A program made the translations under genes and the position numbers. A stretch of DNA of 24,586 nucleotides. Source: Haplomitrium mnioides. Taxonomy: Eukaryota; Marchantiophyta; Haplomitriopsida; Calobryales. The notes under the pieces are model-generated. The model saw nothing but the letters and a program-made list of their open reading frames with translations. It was not told the DNA's origin and did not search any database. Shown one piece after another: positions 12,915 to 22,022 of the stretch (the stretch's first letter is position 1; each line of letters begins with the position of its first letter). The stretch spans positions 1-24,586 of the forward strand of contig JBNGIS010006224.1 in assembly GCA_049999725.1 (NCBI GenBank). Direction: 5' to 3'.

Positions 12915-13899
12915 ATGCGCTCCGTCAAAATTGTATGCCCCTCAACACCACAAGGACTGGCCTTCCGAGCAGACTTCTCTCCTCATCAATTCACAATTCC
13001 AATCTTCCTTCAATCTCGCACCCACGCAACCCTTCCGAATAGTTTTTCAACTTCCCTCGCGAGAAGCCTTGAATTTACTTCCTGAGGCACGAAAGAGGAT
13101 TTCTTTAACTTCCACCTCTAGAAGACAGCCCTCTCGATTGCTGGCCATACAATCCACCCCGAACCTCGAAGGGATCTTCTACGCAGTGTGCGGGCACTAA
13201 TGTAGCCACTCCACTCTTGGCTTTACTTGAGAGATTAAAACAGAACGCACTCCAAGCATTCATGGGATTGATGCTTTTGCACAAATGATGCTGAGATGAC
13301 TCCAAGATCCCCCTTAACAGCCTCTCCCAAATTCAAGACAAACAAAATCCCCTTTAGCTTCATGTATCGATCCACCTCGTAATGTTGGTACACCCACAGG
13401 AATGAGTTCACTTGGATCGCCCAAGCCTATAGAGCTCCCCACCCAGCAATTCTCAGCACCCCTTAAGTCCACCTCCACCCCTGCACGAGTCCACTCGCTT
13501 CACGTAAATCTTCACTGGAATTCTTCCTTCCTTACCTCGTTGCGTCTTCCTGTTCCTAGATCGCTTGCACATCTCTAGTTTGCATACACACATACCCGTA
13601 GAAAGTTGCAATACCTCAATCTATACCCCGCCAACCCCCCCTCGTGCCTTGTTGCATGCGTGCCTGTTTCCCTTTGAAGTGGTCATTTTTCTCGTTAGCC
13701 ATGGGTTCTAGACGCGGCAACACCTGTCTCAACTATTTGCGGAATGATCCAAGTTTAACAGTTAGTTCCAAAGTTTTCGGAGTCCAATCCAAAGTTTTCC
13801 GCCAACTAGTGAGTCCGAAGAACTCCGCGGAACCAAGTCTAAAGAACTTCGTGGAACCAAGTTTGAAGCACTCCTCGCGGAGCCGTCCGCCGCCGTCTT

Positions 13900-14480
13900 C
13901 AAACTAAAAGTTGGACCGCCACGCTAACCTGCATCCGAAGTTGACTGTTGCATACGAAGTTGATCGCTAATCCGATTTTGACCGATGCATCCGATCCAAA
14001 GGCGCCGTTCCCAACCGCTTTCCAGAAGGAAGTTGGACCGCGGCACTAACCAGGGTTCCGAAGTTGACTGCGGACCCAATCTGAAGGATTCCTCAGATTG
14101 GGGAGTCCAAAGAATCCCTCGGACTGCTGAGTTTGAAGTTGACTTTTCCTCCGTAGTGTGATGCCCGACATTGTCTTCAAGCTGGAAGTTGGACCATCGC
14201 GCTGACCTGCATCCGAAGTTGAATGGGAACCGGTTTTGAAGTGGTCTCTTCTTCGCATGGCGCCATCTGATGCCGTCTTCAAACCGGAAGTTGGACCGCC
14301 CCGTTGACCTGGGTTCCGAAGTTGACCACGGACCTGATCCGAAGGACTCTTCGGACTAGGGAGTCCGAAGAATACCTCGTAACCACTGAGCCCGCAGTTG
14401 ACTTGAATCCTCAAGGTGGCGTCTGATGCCGTCTTCCAACTAGAAGTTGACCGCCACCAGACCTTGGGTTCCAAAGTTTA
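13900..14480 (+). repeat. CCGAAGTTGAC module cluster in copy 1
   Basis: The motif AGTTGGACC (or AGTTGACC) recurs at 13909, 14031, 14187, 14289 and 14445. A short spacer and then CCGAAGTTGAC or a close variant usually follow each occurrence. The last four show a 258-bp superperiod made of alternating 156- and 102-bp steps. Between them lie imperfect palindromic segments such as CCGAAGGACTCTTCGGACT. Copy 2 holds two equivalents (near 17174 and 17413) and copy 3 about one (near 19210, inverted), so module number differs between copies. Confidence 0.8.
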
Positions 14481-15386
14481 CCAACGGTCTGCTGAGTCCG
14501 AAGGTAACCACGGAACTCTCAATCTAAGGTATTCCACGAAATGGGAGTCCGAAGATGACCTGACCTGAAGGGGCCGTGTCCGCACATTCCTTCGAAAACG
14601 CCTCCGACCTCCCCTTCTTCCGAGACTTTCTTCGGTACTACCGAGCAGATTTTCAAGAGTCCGAAAAGGATTCAAATCCAGGTGAGGCCCATCCATGCCA
14701 AGGGAAATGGAGCATCCCCTGATCCCTAGCTCGTCGCTGCCTCACGCAGATCTTTGCCTTCACCCTTCTGCTTCTACTCGTTGCACCTGAAAGTTTACGC
14801 TGCAACATTTCACCTTACCTACGGTCTCTTCCATCTACTGTCAATCTTGGATTTCCATCCCACGCTCCTGATCCTCCTCATCTGGTTCTTGATCTTTCCT
14901 CACTTTCAAGGTCGCTCTTACTTCCACTTCTCTGCTTATTGCCTTTGGCGAGTGCTCTATTTCTCCTTGCCTTGGCCATGACCCCCGCATTTCAGTGATG
15001 CTCGCAGGATCTCTTCTGTTTGCCCCCGATCCGGCATACCCTGATTCTCCCGGAGTATCCCCGCATCTTAGAAGTTGAGACTGCTCCGACGATGCTTTCA
15101 ATTCCTTCAATTTTTTAGTAGTGCCCCAATTCGCCGGCTGACATAGCTCCCCTTCTAAATACGAAGCAACCCCGCGAGCACCTTCTTTCGCCAACCTCTC
15201 TTCCTTCCCCGCCACGGTCCCAATTCCACTTCTTGAATCGGATGGTCTATGCAATATGCTCTTACTCACTGATATGAGTTGATTCACTGCTTATAGGGTA
15301 CCTTAACACTTACGAGAGGAGAATTGCTTCAATGTCGCTTCCGATTCCAAGGATTCTTCCATAGTACCTCATGTCACCGGCTGACA

Positions 15387-15391
15387 CTTTA
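15387..15391 (+). repeat. Right target-site duplication of copy 1 (CTTTA)
   Basis: This is an exact repeat of 12386-12390, immediately after the terminal GGCTGACA of copy 1. It runs straight into satellite sequence, CTCTACACTCACATG. Confidence 0.88.
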
Positions 15392-15603
15392 CTCTACACT
15401 CACATGTCGATTCACTAAGCACAACACTCACATGTTGATTCACTCTAGACTCACATGTGGAATCACTTATCTATCCATAGTCACATGGTGAGTCACTCTA
15501 CACTCATATGTCTATTCACTTCACTCTTTACACTCACATGTTAATTCACTCAACACTATACTCATATGTTGATTCACTCTATACTCACATGCGGACTTAC
15601 TTC

Positions 15604-15608
15604 CCTTT
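15604..15608 (+). repeat. Left target-site duplication of copy 2 (CCTTT)
   Basis: CCTTT precedes the TGTCACACTCCCCC start at 15609. The partner after the element is CCTCT at 18248-18252, one mismatch. The satellite consensus at this point is CTTCCCTCTC, so CCTCT is likely the original sequence and CCTTT carries a later change. Confidence 0.72.
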
Positions 15609-15876
15609 TGTCACACTCCCCCTTGAGGCCTTAACTCCTAAAGGTGCCACTTTGGAAGGAGTGGGTGACAATTGGGGTCATAGGTTCTTTTATGAGATGG
15701 CAACGAGATCCAACTTACCACTTTCAGGTCTTGGGGAGCCTGAAATTCACTTTGCAGACCTTTCAGCTTATCAACAATCACCTTGACAACTAATCTGCTT
15801 ACTTAAATACACATCCACCTTGTATACAGCGTTTTGCCACTCGACAGTTTACAACTGACCGAGACTTCTTGCTTAT

Positions 15877-16095
15877 GAATCCGAAGTATATTTCTAGAAT
15901 CTAGGAAAAGACAAAGACTTCGGATGGCACTTACGAAATGAGCTCAAGGTACAAAATGTACAATACCAAGATGACAATGCCTACAGTTTTGTCCCTCTAT
16001 GTGGTGTTTCCATGGGTCATAACAAGTTGCAATTCTAGTTCACTTCGAATCCGAAGTATATTTCAAGAAATCCGAAAAGAGACAAATCTGACTAT
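15877..16095 (+). repeat. Duplicated GAATCCGAAGTATATTTC segment in copy 2
   Basis: The 18-bp string GAATCCGAAGTATATTTC occurs at 15877 and 16047 (offset 170). In both places it is followed by a related CGAAAAGA/GGAAAAGA segment and ACAAA. Inverted copy 3 also has two diverged versions of this segment (near 21615-21640 and 21780-21830 on the other strand), so the duplication predates the split of the copies. Confidence 0.7.
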
Positions 16096-17139
16096 TACAG
16101 CCCTCACGCTCTATGCTTCATTGCAAGTTCCTTGATTATGGGTGACCTCAATGCCTCTGGTACCTACGTCCTACAACAAACATCGCCAATAGTCGATCAA
16201 CACTCCTACCTTTAACCAACCCACACACCCCACCCAGATAGTTTTCCCACCTCCATTGCTAGAGGGTCTTGGATTTACTTTCACAAGATCTGAAGAGGTC
16301 AGATTAACTTTCCCCTTAGGAAGACAGTCCTCTCGACTGTTGGCCAACCCACTCCACCCACAACTTCAACTGGATCTTCCATGTAGTGCGTGAGCACTAG
16401 CGCAACCACTCCTCTCTTGGTCCCACTTGAATGTTAAAACCAAAAGCGCCCTCCAAGCATCCTTGGGATTGATGCTCCTGCACAGACAAACACTGAGATG
16501 ACACCATGATCCATTATTGGCTGCCTCTCTCGAATTCCAAACTGAAAGAATTCCCTTCTATTTCAAGTGTCGATCCACCTCCGAATGTTGGTCCGCCTTC
16601 AAGAATGAGTACACCTGGATCGCCTGAGCCTCTAGAACCCCCTACCCAGCGATTCTCAATACCCCTCAAGTCCACCTCCACCCTTGATAGCCCTCTCACA
16701 CGAGTTCACTCTCTTCAAGTAAAACTTCACTGGAATTCCCTCCCTTGTCCCTTGCTGCATTTCTTGTTCAAGATGATCCACCACACATCAACCCCACACC
16801 CTTCAAAGCAAGACAATCTATATCCCCTTGGCTTCCTTGTTTCCTCGTGAAGCGTTTCTTGTTTCCCCCCTCTTGGCTGTTTTTTCTTGTTGGTAATGGT
16901 TTCTTGGTGCGAAAACACTTGTCTTTGGGATACTGAAGACTAGTCCGATCCGGTGGAGACATCCTCGCCGTAGTTCCGAAAGAGGTAAGGTCGATGAAGA
17001 TCCGAATGATTGATCCAAAGAGGTAAGATCCGAAAAAGGTAAGCTTCGAAGAAGGCAAGGTCGATGTAGATTCGAAGTAGGTAAGGTAAGGTCCAAGGGA
17101 GGTCATGTCAGATTGTCAACTCCCCCGTTTGACCCTCTC

Positions 17140-17545
17140 CAATGGGCGTCGTCTGCCGTCGTCTTCTAAGTGGAAGTTGGACCACCACGCCCGACGGAAG
17201 GATCAGACTAAGGACTCCCAACTCTGAAGTTTGACTCGAAGATCTGATCCGAAGAAGACAAGCCCGAAGAAGGTAAGGTCCGATGGTCAACTCTGAAGTT
17301 TGACCCGAAGATCTGATCCGAAGAAGACAAGCCCGAAGAAGGTAAGGTCCGATGGTCAACTATGAAGTTTGACCTCTTCGATGGGCGCCGTCCGCCGCCG
17401 TCTTCCAAGTGGAAGTTGGACCGTCGCACCCGACCGAAGGATCAGACTAAGGACTCCCAACTCTGAAGTTTGACCCAAAGAACTGATTCGAAGAAAACAA
17501 GCCCAAAGAAGGTAAGATCCGATAGTCAACTCCAAAGTTTGACCT
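17140..17545 (+). repeat. Nested tandem repeats in copy 2 (69 bp within 239 bp)
   Basis: A 69-bp unit beginning CTCTGAAGTTTGAC recurs at 17222 and 17291, and its start recurs at 17360. Around it, a longer segment including TGGAAGTTGGACC and GATCAGACTAAGGACTCCCA is duplicated at an offset of 239 bp (17201 versus 17440). Because 69 is a multiple of three, the opposite strand shows a repeated 23-residue frame. The frame is a by-product, not a supported protein. The segment corresponds to the CCGAAGTTGAC module cluster of copy 1. Confidence 0.85.
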
Positions 17546-18247
17546 CTCCGATGAAACTTCTGCTCGATGCTTTTTTCTGAAGGGAAATCTGACCACTCCT
17601 CTCCGCTGGAGGAGAATAGATTTGATTCAGCCCATTCTGCAGCCTTGATCACTCCAATACTACTGACAGAGGTCTAATAGAAGAAAGACCGAAATTCGTT
17701 CGGACCCCGATGAAGCCCGTCTACCCTTGATGGAAGAGAGCATCCCTTGACCCATTGGTGTCATTGCTGCCTTCCAATGGTGGTCGCATTCTTCCCTCTT
17801 CTTCCAATCCTTCGATCTTGGTTGTGCTCAGGGCGCCTTCCCCTTGTCTCGCTATAGAGCCTGGTTGTTGTCTGATAGTTAAGAGTAACAAGGGAGCTCC
17901 TTGCCTTACCTTTAGCCCTTTTCTCCTAACATTGAGTTGTTGATCCTATCCAATTACCTGATCTTCCTCACCTGGACCTAGAATCCTCTTCTACTTCTGA
18001 GATCGCTCGACCCTCACCGTTCTGGCGAGTCTCTTCTCAATATCCCTAGAGAGTGTCCTGTCCTTCCATGTATTGGTCCCGATTCTATCCTTCAGAATGG
18101 ACAGTTGAGACGACCCTCTCTCCAAAACAATAATACTAGATATTTTGATGCCTCTCGAGTATCTTAACACCGAAAAGTAGAGGAATGTTCCAATGTTGTT
18201 TCCATATTTTAAAAATTTTCATTAGTGCCTCATACCAGTGGCTCACA

Positions 18248-18541
18248 CCTCTCAATACTTACATGGTGAGCCCCTTTATACTCACATGTCTATTCACTTC
18301 ACTCTCTACACACACATGTTGATGATTCACTCTAACCTCACACGTCAACTCACTTCACTCTACACTCATATGATGATTCACTCAACACTCCTCACATGTT
18401 TATTCACTCTACACTCATATGTGGATTCACTTCCCTCTCCATACTTACATGGTGAGTCACTATACACTCACATGCTAAAGATTCACTCTAATGTCACACG
18501 TGGATTCACTTTACTCTACACTCACATGTTGAGTTACTAAA
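18248..18541 (+). repeat. Satellite segment between copies 2 and 3
   Basis: These 294 bp are the same satellite, starting CCTCTCAATACTTACATGG, directly continuous with the sequence left of copy 2. This is the last satellite in the window. It stops at the TGTCAG end of inverted copy 3 and does not resume beyond it. Confidence 0.93.
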
Positions 18542-19503
18542 TGTCAGCCAGTGACATGAGGTGCTAATGAAGATTCCTGGAAATTGGAAGCAACATTGGA
18601 GTATTTCCCCACTCTTAGACGTTAAGATACTCCTGAAGCAACGAAACAGCTAATATCAATGAGTAAGAGCAGATCGCCCAATTATTCGATCCGAAGAGCG
18701 AAATCAGAACCAGGACGGGGAAGGAAGGGATACTCGCCAGAGGTAATTGCAAGGAGGTGGAAGGTAGAGCGATCTCAAAAGAGGAGGAAGATACACATTC
18801 GGGTGAGGAAGATCAAAGGGACGAGATAGGATAAACTATTCATCGCCATAAGAGAGGGGCTTCACATGAGGCGAGGGGCTCTAGCATTACGTTTAGGACA
18901 GCAGCCAAGAGCAATAGCGAGAAGAAGGGAAGGAGCTCCGGCCCACCCGAAGCAAGGAGGATGCAACGACCCTCGTAAAGTAGCGAGGACACCATGAATC
19001 GGGGGACGCTCCATTTCCCAAGGCGTAGACAGGCTTCACCAAGGTCCGAATCCACTTCGGACTTCTAAAGACTATTTGGTGGAATCCTGTAGAAAGTATC
19101 AAGGGGGTCAAAATCCACTCCGAAGGCATGCGTCGGGCTGAATCTTATCGCGTCAAGTCAACTTCGGAGCTGGGATCCTCAGTCTGATGTTTCGGTCAAA
19201 CGCGACAGTCCAACTTCCCCTTTGAACAATGGACAACGCTCTTTGGAAAGGGTCAAACTTCGGAGTTGACCTTCGGGCTTTCCTTCTTCGGACTATCTTT
19301 TCTTTTCTATACTAGGTTCAACTTCATTAGATAAGACTCCTTCGGATTTTAGCTTTGGATCTCCACCGACCTAACTTCTCTGGATCCGACTTGCGACAAC
19401 GACAACCACCTTAACTTCATAAAAAAGATTCTTTAGATCAGCCTCTTCGGATCGGCGCTAATAACTTACTTTTCTGGATCATCTTTTGGATCTTCATTGG
19501 CCC

Positions 19504-19507
19504 TATC
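19504..19507 (+). repeat. Left target duplication of the nested LTR (TATC)
   Basis: TATC lies next to the TGTGAAGG start at 19508 and is repeated at 20675-20678. Joining the flanks gives GGCCCTATCAGACTTCGG. This aligns with uninterrupted copy 2, read on the minus strand, near 16970-17000. Confidence 0.72.
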
Positions 19508-19920
19508 TGTGAAGGCATGGGATGGTTTTGTGAAGATTTTAATGTGCTTAAACCCCTATCATAGCATGGGATGCACTTTGATGAAGTATGGAGAAGACTT
19601 AGAAGTTATTAGGAGAAACTTAGATTTGATCGGTTTTCTTTAATATGTGTAGAATTGAGTACAGAGTAAATTGTGTTCTTATTAGAAATTTTTGGAAGCT
19701 GATATTTTATACAAAGATATAATAGTGCTTAAGTAATTAGTACCAATTTACAGAAGTGAAAACGCTCTTGTAAACCGGAAGTTATAACCGGTCAAAGTTA
19801 CAAAAGTGAGCTGCGGAAAAGTCAAAACAGAGTATATCTAAAAATTAGAAAATACAAATATTATTATATGAGTAGAAAGCTTACTTGACAAGCTTTCCAA
19901 CAAGGTATATTACAGGAAAA

Positions 19921-20008
19921 TTGACTTAGTATTAATGATTTTATAGAGATTCTTCTAGAATAGACTAAAGAGGAGAAAAGTCAAGAAAAGTCAATTTGTT
20001 CTTTGACT
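19921..20008 (+). promoter_or_regulatory. W-box-like cluster in the nested LTR
   Basis: Four TTGACT/AGTCAA hexamers occur in 88 bp, at 19921, 19979, 19989 and 20003. Two of them are in a perfect tandem 10-bp repeat, GAAAAGTCAA, at 19975-19994. TTGAC(C/T) is the known core bound by plant WRKY factors. A regulatory role in this LTR is inference. Confidence 0.4.
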
Positions 20009-20124
20009 TATTCTTTGAGAGAATCTCGAAGTATCATCTTAGGAATTGTTTGTAGAGACAAATAAAAGGTAGAAAAGCCTTGGACGAATTGTTGAGATTC
20101 TTTGACAAGAGAAGCTCCAAATGA

Positions 20125-20144
20125 GAAGCTTCTTCTTGAAGAAG
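20125..20144 (+). promoter_or_regulatory. Heat-shock-element-like palindrome upstream of the TATA box
   Basis: The site contains GAAGCTTC followed by TTCTTGAA and GAAG, a set of inverted GAA/TTC triplets about 125-145 bp before the TATA box. The spacing between the two halves is not the ideal 5-bp phase, so this is a weak candidate. Confidence 0.3.
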
Positions 20145-20270
20145 AAAAGAAAAGGTGGAGATACTTGAGGAGCACTTATAGGAATTAATAATTAGAAAGA
20201 TAACCACCATAGATTCTTTACCTAGGGTGATAGAATATTTAGTTTTACTCCTAGTAATTATCTAGACTAG

Positions 20271-20278
20271 TATATAAG
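20271..20278 (+). promoter_or_regulatory. TATA box of the nested LTR
   Basis: TATATAAG is followed by a purine-rich GAGGAGGAGAAGAGAGG run. Its position about 764 bp into a 1167-bp LTR matches a normal U3 length. Transcription would start roughly 30 bp downstream on the plus strand. Confidence 0.6.
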
Positions 20279-20674
20279 GAGGAGGAGAAGAGAGGTTGAG
20301 CTTGAGTTGGGACTTGGTTTTCATTTGGAGATTTTAGATTTGAGAATTGTGAGAGACCTTTGGAGAAGCGCTTGGAGGAGCTCTTGGAGGAGCTACTTTG
20401 AAGACTCATTGGAGGGCAAGCACTTGAGGGGTAGTCTTTCATAGAGTGAGGAGTGTGTTGAGAGTTAGAAGGGTGAGAGCAAGAGTGATTTGTGTGAGAG
20501 CATTTGGAGTAAAGAGTGAGTATTTCCAAAATATTTTTGTGTTGAGTATTCTTTCTTTGTAGATTTTGTTGTGTATTGATGATTGCAGCCACACTTCAAC
20601 CCACCTCTTATATTCAATGTACACTCAACATCAAAGTCACATGAGGAGAAACCGGCGAAGCCTTTAGCTTCACA

Positions 20675-20678
20675 TATC
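20675..20678 (+). repeat. Right target duplication of the nested LTR (TATC)
   Basis: TATC follows the terminal CTTCACA and continues into AGACTTCGG, which resumes homology to copy 2 (minus strand). Confidence 0.72.
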
Positions 20679-21543
20679 AGACTTCGGATCAACTTTGGAT
20701 CATACCAAACTTTGGTTAGTACAAACAAGTGTCACTGTATCAAGAAACCATTACTAACTAGAAAAACGGCCAAAAAAGGGGGAAACAAGAAACGTTTTGG
20801 AAGGGTACGCATGGGGGAGCGGGGGGTATAGATTGGCTTGCTTTGATTGATGGTAATGGGAGGTGTGTGAAAACTATCTCGGACAAGAAGACACAACTAG
20901 GAAGGGAGGAGAGATTTCAAGTGAGGCTTTACTTGGAGCGAGTGGACTCATATAGGAGGGCTAGCAGAGGTGAAGGTGGACTGGAGGAGTGTTGAGAATC
21001 ACTGAGCGGGGAGCTCTAAAGGCTCAAGTGATCCAGGCGAACTCATCCCTTCAGGTGGACCAACATTCGAAGGTGGATCAACTGTTAATGAGGAAGGGAA
21101 ATCTTTCGGTCTTGAATTCGGGAGATGCTGCCAAGGGGGGTTCTTGGGGTCGTCTCAGCATTGTCTAAGCAAGAGCATCAATCCTTGGAACGCTCAGAGT
21201 GTGTTTCTGATCTTAACATTCAAGTGGAGCCAAGATAGGAGTGGCTGCATTAGTGCCCACGCACTGCGCAGAAAATCCAGTCAAGGTTTGGGGTAGAGTG
21301 GGTTAGCCAGCAGTCAAGAGGATTGTCTTCCAGAGGTGGAAGTTAAAGAAATCCTCTTCCGAGCCTGAGGAAGTAAATTCAGGGCTTCTCGCGAGGGAAA
21401 TTGAAAAACTATCTGGACAAGGTGCGTGGGTGAGAGAGTGAAGGAGTGATGAACGGTTTTGGAGGAGTGAAGAAGTCGGTGGTTGAGTGTTGGAACCTGT
21501 GGCATTGGGGTTGCTCGGAATCGGAAGGCATGTGGTGAAGGAA

Positions 21544-21546
<3 letters not shown>

Positions 21547-21584
<38 letters not shown>
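21547..21584 (+). repeat. (GT)n microsatellite in copy 3
   Basis: About 19 GT dinucleotides lie at the position equivalent to the AC tract of copy 1, on the opposite strand because copy 3 is inverted. Confidence 0.97.
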
Positions 21585-21587
<3 letters not shown>

Positions 21588-22022
21588 TTAGATAGATTTA
21601 TCTCTTTTCTGATTTCCTGAAAAGTACTTCGGATTCGGACAAACCCACAATTTCAGCTTGATAGGAACCTAGGAAGGCACCACTTAGGGAGAGAGAGAAC
21701 TGTCGCCCATGCCCTTTGTATTTCATGTGTCGAACCTTGAGTTCATTTTGTAAGCAAGGTGTCTTGGTCCATTCTTGGATCCCTGAAATATACTTCAGAT
21801 TGTAAACGAGAAGTACTTCGAATGTGTGTAAATAAGCAAGATTGGTCTTTGAAGTGAATGTTGATAGTCGGACGGGTCTGCAAGGTGAAATTGAGACTCC
21901 TTAAGACCTGAAAGGGATAACTTGGATGCGGAGCCATCTCACAAAAGAACTTGAGGCTCAATATGTCGCCCCTTTCTTCCAAAGTGGCACCTTTGGGGGT
22001 TAATGTCTGAAGGAGTGTGTAG

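Larger units (their letters stand above)
12391..15386 (+). mobile_element. Solo-LTR-like element, copy 1 (about 3.0 kb)
   Basis: The element starts TGTCTTGCCCCTCC and ends CACCGGCTGACA, so it has TG...CA ends and an imperfect inverted TGTC/GACA terminus. An exact 5-bp target duplication, CTTTA, lies on both sides. It is homologous throughout to copy 2 and to inverted copy 3, with shared blocks such as AAAGGTGCCACTTTGGAAG near the start (about 12424). There is no protein resembling gag, protease, reverse transcriptase or integrase, and no direct repeat between its own two ends. It therefore reads as a single LTR left by recombination, or as an LTR-sized non-autonomous element. Internal features are a CA microsatellite and a cluster of CCGAAGTTGAC modules. 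A length near 3 kb is long for an LTR but fits the giant LTRs of some plant Ty3/gypsy lineages; that lineage assignment is inference. Short open frames inside it are not conserved between copies. Confidence 0.85.
15387..15608 (+). repeat. Satellite segment between copies 1 and 2
   Basis: These 222 bp belong to the same satellite as 1-12390 and are slightly more than one higher-order unit. The segment is in register with the satellite left of copy 1 and right of copy 2, so the array was continuous before the two insertions. It ends in ACTTACTTCCCTTT, inside the second subunit type. Confidence 0.93.
15609..18247 (+). mobile_element. Solo-LTR-like element, copy 2 (about 2.6 kb)
   Basis: The element starts TGTCACACTCCCCC, a start resembling many plant Ty3/gypsy LTRs, and ends CAGTGGCTCACA. 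It lies in the same orientation as copy 1 and is homologous along its length, for example the AAAGGTGCCACTTTGGAAG block near 15648. It also shares the TCACTGGAATTC region near 16727 and a terminal CCTCATACCAGTGGCTCACA. It lacks the AC microsatellite of copy 1 and has fewer CCGAAG modules, but it has its own 69-bp tandem repeat. The flanks form an imperfect 5-bp target duplication. No retrotransposon protein domain is present, and no open frame is shared with the other copies. It was inserted independently of copy 1, because the target duplications differ. Confidence 0.82.
19508..20674 (+). mobile_element. Nested solo-LTR-like insertion (1167 bp)
   Basis: This AT-rich block interrupts copy 3 and has no counterpart in copies 1 or 2. 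It starts TGTGAAGGC and ends TAGCTTCACA, giving a 7-bp inverted terminus (TGTGAAG/CTTCACA) with TG...CA ends. A 4-bp TATC direct repeat flanks it. A TATATAAG box at 20271-20278 lies about two thirds of the way through, as expected for the U3/R boundary of a plus-strand LTR. The region before it has W-box-like motifs and a heat-shock-element-like palindrome. No protein domain is present. It is probably a solo LTR. A four-base target duplication is slightly unusual, so a non-LTR element with short inverted ends cannot be fully excluded. It is the youngest insertion in the window. Confidence 0.72.
18542..22022 (-). mobile_element. Solo-LTR-like element, copy 3, inverted and interrupted
   Basis: Read on the minus strand this is the same element as copies 1 and 2. 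Its 3' end, TCACTGGCTGACA, lies at 18542-18554, and the AAAGGTGCCACTTTGGAAG region lies near 21975-21995. It carries the microsatellite as a GT tract at 21547-21584. A separate 1167-bp insertion sits inside at 19508-20674; without it the element is about 2.3 kb. On the right, homology stops at the expected terminus (about 22021-22023), but the TG is not intact. The next bases do not match the left flank CTAAA, and no satellite follows. There is also no polypurine tract next to that end. It could be a solo LTR at a rearranged array edge, or the 3' LTR of a longer element whose internal part lies to the right. Confidence 0.78.

Noticed and set aside
14046-14474. 142-codon minus-strand open frame with internal repeats
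   Set aside because: It is a by-product of the CCGAAG module cluster, whose repeat steps happen to keep a frame; no domain is visible.
14841-15287. 148-codon minus-strand open frame in copy 1
   Set aside because: It is antisense to the element and not preserved in the equivalent parts of the other copies. Its composition reflects a pyrimidine-rich plus strand.
17108-17652. Minus-strand frames with a repeated 23-residue peptide
   Set aside because: The 69-bp tandem repeat is a multiple of three, so repeated peptides arise automatically. The frames are absent from the other copies.
12391-18247. Copies 1 and 2 as the two LTRs of one retrotransposon
   Set aside because: Only 222 bp of satellite lies between them, each has its own target duplication, and they are strongly diverged.
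20251-20728. Overlapping minus-strand frames in the nested insertion
   Set aside because: They run antisense through the TATA-containing part of the LTR-like unit, with low-complexity serine- and threonine-rich content and no domain.
12400-22020. A novel multi-gene system in the long-element region
   Set aside because: The region consists of three homologous non-coding element copies plus a nested insertion. No intact or conserved genes are present to form a system.
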